From positions 1 through 5,476 of the forward strand of contig URZP01000092.1 in NCBI GenBank assembly GCA_900552365.1: 5,476 nt of DNA, written 5' to 3'. The DNA is from an uncultured Coriobacteriaceae bacterium (GTDB taxonomy: Bacteria; Actinomycetota; Coriobacteriia; Coriobacteriales; Eggerthellaceae). Below, in pieces: positions 1 to 5,476 of the stretch (position 1 is the stretch's first letter; every line of letters starts with the position of its first letter). Position numbers and translations under genes: made by a program. The notes below the pieces were generated by a model, which made no database searches, had not been told where the DNA came from, and was given only the letters and a program-made list of their open reading frames with translations.

Positions 1-1
1 T

Positions 2-1492
2 TCCGATCTAAGCCTTTTGCAAGAGCAGGCAACCTATCGCGATGTTCAGCGAGCAAGCGATCGCGCTCTCGAGGAATCGCGCGCCGCAAGAAAAGCCTAC
101 CTTGACAACCAGGCGGGCATCCTTGCGCAGGAGCTTGAGGAAGGATCTCCCTGCCCCGTTTGCGGCTCGCAAAACCATCCCCGCAAAGCTTCCCTTGTCG
201 AATCTGCGCCTTCTAAAGAAGAAATCGAACGGCTCGAACAGCTGTCGACCAGCATGCAAGCAACCGCAACCGAAGCTTCAGCCGCATGCGCACGCGCAAA
301 GGCACGTTACGAGGAAAGGCAAACCCGCCTGCTATCTTTGGAAGAGCGTTTCGGCAAACGCGATGATCTTGACGCCGCTGCAGCAAAATTGAAAGAGGAA
401 ACTGCGAAGCTCACGACCGAATGCGCCTCTTTGGGCGATCCCGAAACGCAAGCGAAAAGGACAGCGACGGAAATCGAGCGCGCCCAAAACAGGATCGAGA
501 AGCTCAAGCTACAGCAAGCCTCCCTCGATCAAGAAGCCACCCACACCCAAACTCTTTCAGCCGTTGCGGAAAGCAAGCTCGCAGAAAAAACCGCGGAGCT
601 TGAAAGCCACGGTCGCACAGACAAGCAGCAACTTCACGCGAACATCGACACCCTGGTCAAACGCAAAAACCAACTTGAGGAAGCATCGCACGGCGCCAAG
701 CTCGCGTTTGAGGCAGCGCGCAGCAAAGTGGTAGAGGAAACAGGAAAAGAACAGGCGCTTCGTTCAGAAATCGCACGCATCGACGCACTTGACATAAAAA
801 AGCTGGCAGCGCGCAAAGAAACCCTTCAGAGACAACTCGAAGCGATCGCCAACGAATTGGAGCCGTACGAAAAACGAATAGCCGTTAACGAGCGGGCGCT
901 TTCGAGCATCGAAAGGGAACTCGAAGAAACCGATCGAACCCGCAAGGAGTACGGGGAGCTTTCCGTTCTCGCCGACGTGGCGTGCGGCACGTTGAAAGGG
1001 TCGCAGCGAATATCATTTGAAACCTACGTGCAAACGATTTACTTCGACATGGTGATCGCGGCATCAAACGCTCGCTTGGCCTTGATGGCGGGCGGGCGTT
1101 TCGAGCTCAGAAGAAAAGCAAGTGCCACGCTTTCGGGAAAAACGGGGCTTGATCTGGATGTGTTCGATAGATACACCGGCAAGTCGCGCGATGCGTCGAC
1201 ATTGTCGGGCGGTGAGTCGTTTGAAGCGTCACTTTGCTTGGCTTTGGGGCTCTCCGACGTCGTTCAAAGCCTAGCGGGCGGAATCCAGCTTGACTCGATG
1301 TTCATTGACGAGGGCTTCGGGACGCTTGACGATGAATCGCTTGCGAATGCCATCAACATGCTCGCCGAGCTTTCGACTGGCAATAGGCTTGTCGGAATCA
1401 TCAGTCACGTGGACGAACTGAAAACCGCAATCAATCGGAAGATCGTCGTGAAATCGGGTCCGCAAGGGTCATCACTCGAAGTGATCGCATAG
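2..1492 (+). CDS. sbcC: SbcC, ATPase subunit of the SbcCD nuclease, C-terminal part (5' truncated by window edge)
   Basis: SbcC is the SMC/Rad50-like ATPase that partners with the SbcD nuclease to cut hairpins and blocked double-strand DNA ends in the cytoplasm. The frame is open from base 2, so the gene begins outside the window; a TTG at 17 is just an internal Leu codon. Of the 496 residues seen (numbered from base 2), the zinc hook CPVCG is at 51-55 (C51, C54; codons at 152 and 161). A long Glu/Lys/Ala/Arg-rich coiled-coil arm runs from about 65 to 320. The C-terminal ABC lobe follows: signature LSGGE at 401-405, Walker B LDSMFIDEGFG at 430-440, D-loop TLDD at 441-444, and switch histidine H469 in IISHV. 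Walker A and the N-terminal lobe are missing only because of the edge; the visible size fits the second half of a protein of about 1000 residues. Hook, signature and Walker B are intact, so the gene looks functional. A general Rad50/SMC-type ATPase is the alternative, but the hook and FIDEGFGTLD sequence favour SbcC. The sbcD partner is not in view. Confidence 0.95.
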   Translation, partial: SDLSLLQEQATYRDVQRASDRALEESRAARKAYLDNQAGILAQELEEGSPCPVCGSQNHPRKASLVESAPSKEEIERLEQLSTSMQATATEASAACARAKARYEERQTRLLSLEERFGKRDDLDAAAAKLKEETAKLTTECASLGDPETQAKRTATEIERAQNRIEKLKLQQASLDQEATHTQTLSAVAESKLAEKTAELESHGRTDKQQLHANIDTLVKRKNQLEEASHGAKLAFEAARSKVVEETGKEQALRSEIARIDALDIKKLAARKETLQRQLEAIANELEPYEKRIAVNERALSSIERELEETDRTRKEYGELSVLADVACGTLKGSQRISFETYVQTIYFDMVIAASNARLALMAGGRFELRRKASATLSGKTGLDLDVFDRYTGKSRDASTLSGGESFEASLCLALGLSDVVQSLAGGIQLDSMFIDEGFGTLDDESLANAINMLAELSTGNRLVGIISHVDELKTAINRKIVVKSGPQGSSLEVIA

Positions 1493-1560
1493 AGACGAAA
1501 CGCGTAAACACCGCGCCCAGCGCCGATTAGCAAACGGAAAATACGCGACTGCCAAGTTGA
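1493..1560. other. Left part of the convergent intergenic gap, no gene seen
   Basis: This short stretch after the sbcC stop contains no plausible gene and no promoter that I can support. The only structure noticed is a 6-bp inverted pair, CGCGTA at 1501-1506 and TACGCG at 1542-1547, separated by 35 bases. That is too weak to call a terminator. Confidence 0.5.
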
Positions 1561-1621
1561 GCGGTCGTTTGAATAGCAAGCAGCAAACAAACGACCGCCC
1601 GAATCACCAGGCGGTCGTTTG
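1561..1621. repeat. Three alternating copies of an 11-base word (inverted-direct repeat cluster)
   Basis: The word GCGGTCGTTTG occurs at 1561-1571 and 1611-1621, and its exact reverse complement CAAACGACCGC at 1588-1598. The central copy can pair with either outer copy, giving two mutually exclusive hairpins: an 11-bp stem with a 16-base loop on the left, or a 12-bp stem with a 10-base loop on the right. The cluster fills much of the gap between convergent sbcC and the membrane-protein gene. All matches are exact and read directly from the sequence. Its role is inferred: most likely a transcription terminator that has gained an extra arm by local duplication, or a member of a dispersed intergenic repeat family. 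Confidence 0.85.
1588..1621. terminator. Probable bidirectional terminator between convergent genes
   Basis: Bases 1588-1599 pair perfectly with 1610-1621 over 12 bp, around the loop 1600-1609. On the minus strand the stem is followed by a moderately T-rich tail (TTTGCTGCTTGC), and it begins 25 bases beyond the stop of the membrane-protein gene. On the plus strand the stem ends in GTTTG, then GCCTTGCACC, a poor U-tract, about 95 bases after the sbcC stop. The convergent location and perfect stem support termination, better for the minus-strand transcript than for the plus-strand one. No other convincing terminator is seen in the gap. Confidence 0.65.
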
Positions 1622-1646
1622 GCCTTGCACCTTAATTCAAAACGTA

Positions 1647-2582
1647 TTATTCAGAAATGGTCTTCGTTGAGATGATGTTGTTCGGCGAGATGAGCACCGC
1701 AGCAATAGTCCCGCGATCGCGACGATCCACCACATAAGCGTTGCTCTTCTTCAACTTATGCGACGAGGAAGAGGAAGCCGAGCTTGAGGCGGAAGAAGCG
1801 GAAGAAGACGCCGATTCAGCCGAAGCGGCCTTTTCTGCATCAAGCGCAGATTTTGCCTCCGTTTCCGCGCGCGCCGCATCGGCTTTCTTCTCGATCTCGG
1901 CTTGCTCGGAAGCAGTCAAAGATTCGACGTTGTCTGCATTCTGGCCATCTTCGGTTGCCGCCCCGCGAGGCTCATCGTCAGCCGATTCTCCCTCGGCGGT
2001 TTCTTGATTCTCAGACGACGAGTCACCCTGCTCATCGGACTCGATAAGCTCATCCTTTGGGGATTCGCCAAGCTGCAAGATCACATCGACGCCATCAACC
2101 GATTCAAGATATTCGTTTTCAGAGTACTCCAATGCCACGACGATATCGACATGACGCTGGGCGAAAAGGGCTATCTGCCGATCGATCGAAAGATACGGCG
2201 TGTCCTTATCTACCGGCATGAAACCGATGCGATACCCGTTATGCAAAAGCACAAATGATTCCGCGTACCTGAAACCGTTGGTACGCAGCGAAAACACGTT
2301 GGCACCCTTGTCGCCATACGACTTCTTGGTGTCCGCCAGCAGCACCGTAGACGAAACACGGGCATCAGCCATCGGTTTGACGGGGGCTGCCTGCGGCGTG
2401 TCAGTGCCCTCATAGAGCACAACCACGTAGCCATCCATGTTTCCCACAGTGTCGTCGATGGTGGTTGCCGCCAGGTTCCACTTGTGACCGTTGGTCAGGT
2501 AGAACCCGAAGAACCCAGCGCCGCCCAAAAGCAGCACCATCAAAAGCACCAGGGCGATTATTTCTCGTTTTCGCTTATCCAT
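1647..2582 (-). CDS. Membrane-anchored protein of unknown function, possible degenerate metallophosphoesterase-like domain with Ser-rich insert
   Basis: The 311-residue protein has a basic N-terminus (MDKRKR) and one hydrophobic segment at about 8-30 with no clear signal-peptidase or lipobox site. It is therefore probably an N-terminally anchored protein facing outward. Residues 45-175 look globular. The stretches NGYRIGFMPV (115-124) and VDIVVAL...VDGVDVIL (145-169) resemble the core strands of 5'-nucleotidase-type metallophosphoesterases, but no GNH[D/E] or GHxH metal-binding motif is visible, so catalysis is doubtful. Residues 176-225 are acidic and probably disordered, 223-255 are Ala/Glu/Lys-rich and helical, 255-274 are nearly all Ser/Ala, then a basic HKLKK patch. 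The last 32 residues look ordered again (GTIAAVLISP). ATG at 2582 is the only usable start: no ATG, GTG or TTG lies between it and the upstream in-frame stop, and the next Met (15) would cut the membrane segment. It follows uvrA after 14 bases. The gene is clear; the fold assignment is an inference from sequence feel. Confidence 0.85.
   Translation of the reverse strand: MDKRKREIIALVLLMVLLLGGAGFFGFYLTNGHKWNLAATTIDDTVGNMDGYVVVLYEGTDTPQAAPVKPMADARVSSTVLLADTKKSYGDKGANVFSLRTNGFRYAESFVLLHNGYRIGFMPVDKDTPYLSIDRQIALFAQRHVDIVVALEYSENEYLESVDGVDVILQLGESPKDELIESDEQGDSSSENQETAEGESADDEPRGAATEDGQNADNVESLTASEQAEIEKKADAARAETEAKSALDAEKAASAESASSSASSASSSASSSSSHKLKKSNAYVVDRRDRGTIAAVLISPNNIISTKTISE
1746..2057 (-). 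other. Low-complexity acidic to Ser/Ala-rich to basic segment within the membrane protein
   Basis: These bases encode residues 176-279. In order they give an Asp/Glu/Ser-rich tract, a predicted charged helix, a Ser/Ala tract (residues 255-274, bases 1761-1820) and a basic patch HKLKK. The Ser tract mixes several serine codons rather than one repeated triplet, so it is not a simple microsatellite. It separates two ordered-looking portions of the protein and probably acts as a flexible extracytoplasmic linker or insertion. Confidence 0.75.
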
Positions 2583-2596
2583 AGCCGTTGATGATA

Positions 2597-5476
2597 CTAC
2601 TTGGCGAGGATCTTCTTAAGGAACGCACCGGTATAACTACCGGGAACCTCGGCGACGTGCTCGGGAGTTCCGTACGCCACGACCGTGCCGCCGCCGTCGC
2701 CGCCCTCGGGACCCATATCGATGATACGGTCAGCCGACTTGATAACGTCAAGGTTGTGCTCGATGACAAGCACGGTGTTGCCGGCGTCGACAAGACGCTG
2801 AAGAACCTCGAGCAGCTGACGGACATCCTCGAAATGAAGGCCCGTAGTAGGCTCGTCCAGAATATAGAACGTTTTGCCCGTCTGACGTTTCTGGAGCTCG
2901 CTGGAGAGCTTGACGCGCTGCGCCTCGCCACCGGAAAGCGTCGTTGCAGGCTGGCCAAGCCTGATATAGCCCAACCCGACATCGTGAAGCGTGTCGAGCT
3001 TTCGCTTGATGCCCGGGATGTTCGTGAAGAACTCGCGCGCCTCGTCAACGGTCATATCAAGCACCTGCGAAATGTTCTTGCCGCGGTACGTAACCTGAAG
3101 CGTCTCACGGTTGTAGCGATCGCCGCCGCAAACCTCACAGGGGACGTAAATATCGGGAAGGAAGTGCATCTCGATCTTGATCTGGCCATCGCCCTTGCAT
3201 GCCTCGCAACGACCGCCCTTCACGTTGAACGAGAAGCGGCCCGGCGAGTAACCGCGTGCCTTCGACTCGCTTGTCGAAGCGAACAGCGCGCGAATGTCGT
3301 CCCATAGTCCGATGTACGTTGCGGGGTTCGAGCGTGGTGTACGGCCAATGGGGCTCTGATCGATGTTAATCGCCTTGTCGATTGCCTCAAGACCGGAGAT
3401 CTTGCGATATGCGCCCGTGCGCTTGCGCGCATGGTTGATCTGGTTGGAGAGGATCGGCGCCAAAGTGTCGGTTACCAGGGAGCTTTTACCCGAACCCGAA
3501 ACACCTGTGACAACCGTCAGCGTGCCAAGCTCGATTTCGATCGAAACGTTCTTCAAATTGTTCTCGGAAGCGCCGACCAGCTTGATCTTGCCTTTCTTCG
3601 GGTTGCGTCGTTCTTTCGGAACGGCGATTTCCTTCGCGCCCGAAAGGTATTGTCCGGTAATCGATTCAGGATTAGCCATGATGTCTTCAGGTCTGCCTGC
3701 GGCAACAACGTAACCGCCTAGCTCGCCGGCACCAGGGCCCATATCGACCACGTAATCGGCAGTGCGGATGATGTCTTCGTCGTGCTCGACCACGATGACG
3801 GTGTTGCCCAAATCACGCAGACGTTGCAACGTGGCAATGAGCCTTTCGTTGTCGCGCTGATGCAAACCGATAGAAGGCTCGTCGAGAATGTAAAGCACGC
3901 CCATAAGGCCGGCGCCGATCTGCGTGGCCAAACGGATACGCTGCGCCTCGCCACCGGAAAGCGTGGCGGTAGCGCGCTCAAGCGTCAGGTAGTCAAGACC
4001 AACGTCCACCAAGAACTGCAAGCGCGCGATGATTTCCTTGACAATGGGACCTGCAATGCGCTCATCGGCCCCAGAGAACGACAAACCCTTGAAGAATGCG
4101 AGCGAATCGCGAGCGCTGAGGTTGCAGACGTCGAAGATGGACTTGCCGTTGATGGTGACGGCAAGGATTTCGGGCTTCAGGCGCTTTCCGCCGCACGTAG
4201 GGCACGGAATGGTTGAGAAATACTGCTGGTACTTCTCACGTTGCATGTCGCTTGAGGCATCGTGGAGCTTTTCCTCGATAGCTTTAATAGCGCCATGCCA
4301 CTCGATGTACCAATAGGTTTCGCGGCCGTCGACGGTGTGGTAATCGACACGAACGCGACCTTTCACGCCATGCAGAATGCCTTTGCGTACCTTTGCGGGG
4401 AGGTCCTCCCACGGCGTTTGGTCATCAGCGCCCAAATGGTTCGCCACGGCGTTGATAACCTGAGGAAAATAATTACCCGACTTGAACGGCGCAATGGCGC
4501 CTTCAGAAAGAGACAAGGTCTTATCAGGGACAAGAAGGTCGGGGTCGACCTCCTCGCGACTGCCGATGCCCGTGCAATCGGGACAAGCACCGTATGGCGC
4601 ATTAAAAGAGAAATCACGCGGCTGAAGCTCGTCCATGGAGTGACCGTGCTCGGGGCATGCAAGCGCAAGCGAGAAGACGTGCTCACCCGGGCCAAGACCG
4701 CCTTTAGCACCCGACGAGACCTTGCTTTCGCCAAGCGGGTCGCCGTTCTTGTCGAGCAGCTGCACCAGCACGCGTCCCTCGGCGATGGTAGTGGCAAGCT
4801 CAACTGCTTCCGCCACGCGACCGAGCGACTGGGGCTTCAGGACCACACGATCGACAACGACGTCGATGAAGTGCTTGATCTGCTTGTTCAGCGTGATTTC
4901 TTCATCCGTCAGACGACGGACCTCGCCATCGATGCGAACACGAGCGAATCCCTCTTTGGTAAGATCTTTGAACAGCTTCGTGAACTCGCCCTTGCGACCC
5001 GCCACAACAGGAGCCATGATCATTGCGCGCGTACCTTCGGGGGCAAGGCGCATGATCTCATCGGTTACCTGGTCGGTTGTCTGCTTCTTGATTTCGCGTC
5101 CGCATTCGGGGCAATGGGGAACGCCAACGCGCGCGTAAAGAAGACGCAGGTAATCATAAATTTCAGTAGTGGTGCCCACAGTGGAGCGCGGGTTGCGCGA
5201 GGTGGTTTTCTGATCGATTGAGACCGCCGGTGAAAGGCCGTCAATGCTATCGAGATCGGGCTTGTTCATTTGCCCCAAGAACATGCGCGCGTAGCTGGAC
5301 AGGCTTTCCACATAGCGGCGCTGGCCCTCGGCGTACATGGTGTCGAAGGCCAAGCTTGACTTGCCCGAACCCGACAAGCCCGTGATAACGACAAGCTCGT
5401 CACGCGGGATTTCAAGATCGATGTTCTTCAAATTGTGCTCGCGAGCACCCTTTATGACGATGGACTTCTGCCCCAT
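2597..5476 (-). CDS. uvrA: UvrA, excinuclease ABC subunit A (damage recognition ATPase)
   Basis: UvrA dimers scan DNA for bulky lesions and load UvrB in nucleotide excision repair, in the cytoplasm. At 959 residues it is full family length, starting [19 protein letters not shown], as UvrA N-termini normally do, so the ATG at the window edge is taken as the true start. Both tandem ABC modules are complete. Module I has Walker [10 protein letters not shown] (33-41), signature LSGGE (506-510), Walker [11 protein letters not shown] (530-539) and H565. Module II has Walker [10 protein letters not shown] (658-666), LSGGE (847-851), Walker [11 protein letters not shown] (872-881) and H907. Signature helices are inserted far from Walker A, as usual in UvrA. 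The C-terminal zinc module is canonical (C757, C760, C780, C783). The first one reads C274-x2-H277 with C298-x2-C301 instead of four cysteines. Extra CxxC pairs at 122/125 and 425/428 match conserved UvrA positions. The gene ends in TAG 14 bases before the membrane-protein gene. Promoter, SOS box and ribosome site would lie beyond the right edge. Confidence 0.98.
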   Translation of the reverse strand: MGQKSIVIKGAREHNLKNIDLEIPRDELVVITGLSGSGKSSLAFDTMYAEGQRRYVESLSSYARMFLGQMNKPDLDSIDGLSPAVSIDQKTTSRNPRSTVGTTTEIYDYLRLLYARVGVPHCPECGREIKKQTTDQVTDEIMRLAPEGTRAMIMAPVVAGRKGEFTKLFKDLTKEGFARVRIDGEVRRLTDEEITLNKQIKHFIDVVVDRVVLKPQSLGRVAEAVELATTIAEGRVLVQLLDKNGDPLGESKVSSGAKGGLGPGEHVFSLALACPEHGHSMDELQPRDFSFNAPYGACPDCTGIGSREEVDPDLLVPDKTLSLSEGAIAPFKSGNYFPQVINAVANHLGADDQTPWEDLPAKVRKGILHGVKGRVRVDYHTVDGRETYWYIEWHGAIKAIEEKLHDASSDMQREKYQQYFSTIPCPTCGGKRLKPEILAVTINGKSIFDVCNLSARDSLAFFKGLSFSGADERIAGPIVKEIIARLQFLVDVGLDYLTLERATATLSGGEAQRIRLATQIGAGLMGVLYILDEPSIGLHQRDNERLIATLQRLRDLGNTVIVVEHDEDIIRTADYVVDMGPGAGELGGYVVAAGRPEDIMANPESITGQYLSGAKEIAVPKERRNPKKGKIKLVGASENNLKNVSIEIELGTLTVVTGVSGSGKSSLVTDTLAPILSNQINHARKRTGAYRKISGLEAIDKAINIDQSPIGRTPRSNPATYIGLWDDIRALFASTSESKARGYSPGRFSFNVKGGRCEACKGDGQIKIEMHFLPDIYVPCEVCGGDRYNRETLQVTYRGKNISQVLDMTVDEAREFFTNIPGIKRKLDTLHDVGLGYIRLGQPATTLSGGEAQRVKLSSELQKRQTGKTFYILDEPTTGLHFEDVRQLLEVLQRLVDAGNTVLVIEHNLDVIKSADRIIDMGPEGGDGGGTVVAYGTPEHVAEVPGSYTGAFLKKILAK
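2916..2941 (-). repeat. 26-bp exact direct repeat, copy in uvrA module II signature
   Basis: This stretch encodes TLSGGEAQ (846-853) plus two bases of R854, and is identical base for base to 3939-3964 in module I, in the same reading register. It reflects the ancient internal duplication of the ABC module, with the same codons kept at every position. It is not a mobile-element repeat. Confidence 0.9.
3939..3964 (-). repeat. 26-bp exact direct repeat, copy in uvrA module I signature
   Basis: This copy encodes TLSGGEAQ (505-512) plus two bases of R513. It matches 2916-2941 exactly, 1023 bases away in the same orientation; the flanking bases differ immediately on both sides. Confidence 0.9.

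Noticed and set aside
17..19. TTG as a start codon for the sbcC reading frame
   Set aside because: The frame is open to the window edge, and the sequence begins in the coiled-coil arm just before the zinc hook, so the true start must be well upstream.
1501..1547. CGCGTA / TACGCG inverted pair as a second terminator after sbcC
   Set aside because: Only 6 bp, with a 35-base loop and no T-tract; such matches arise easily by chance.
1741..2007. Acidic 88-codon plus-strand frame
   Set aside because: It mirrors the Ser/Ala low-complexity region of the minus-strand membrane protein; its Glu/Ala-rich composition is a by-product of that.
2588..3307. 239-codon open frame on the plus strand
   Set aside because: It is antisense to the uvrA module II signature and Walker B region, where codon choice is fixed by UvrA. 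It has no recognisable product and is best seen as a shadow.
4262..5221. 319-codon open frame on the plus strand
   Set aside because: It lies wholly antisense to the strongly conserved N-terminal half of uvrA. Its translation shows no recognisable domain, and long antisense frames are expected opposite GC-rich coding sequence.
1..5476. CRISPR array, tRNA, rRNA, insertion sequence, phage or toxin-antitoxin genes
   Set aside because: No regularly spaced repeats, RNA gene signatures, transposase motifs or small paired genes were seen on either strand; nearly all the sequence is accounted for by three genes.

Overview
The window shows a chromosomal stretch with two DNA-repair genes facing each other and one poorly characterised membrane-protein gene between them. 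Coding density is high and base composition is moderately GC-rich (roughly mid-fifties percent by eye). The UvrA has an actinobacterial flavour (its first zinc module departs from the classical four-cysteine form). The small membrane protein resembles proteins I associate with Coriobacteriia (Eggerthella/Slackia-like gut Actinobacteriota). That placement is an inference from protein style, not from a marker gene, and is only moderately secure.

Layout. Bases 2-1492 (+) are the C-terminal part of SbcC, the SMC-like ATPase of the SbcCD nuclease. It is cut by the left window edge just before the zinc hook. Bases 1493-1646 are a convergent intergenic gap. It holds three copies of an 11-base word in alternating orientation (1561-1571, 1588-1598, 1611-1621); the last two form a strong 12-bp hairpin that probably terminates transcription from both sides. 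Bases 1647-2582 (-) encode a 311-residue protein with an N-terminal membrane anchor, an alpha/beta domain that looks like a remnant of a metallophosphoesterase (5'-nucleotidase type), and a long acidic then serine-rich low-complexity stretch. Bases 2597-5476 (-) encode full-length UvrA (959 residues), whose start codon ends exactly at the right window edge.

How they relate. uvrA and the membrane-protein gene are on the same strand with only 14 bases between them, and the downstream gene has no visible Shine-Dalgarno sequence, so they are probably cotranscribed and perhaps translationally coupled. SbcC (double-strand end and hairpin processing) and UvrA (nucleotide excision repair) act in separate repair routes; their convergence does not itself show a joint system. 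No tRNA, rRNA, CRISPR array, insertion sequence or phage gene is visible. The uvrA promoter and the upstream part of sbcC lie outside the window. The least explained items are the membrane protein and the three-arm inverted repeat.
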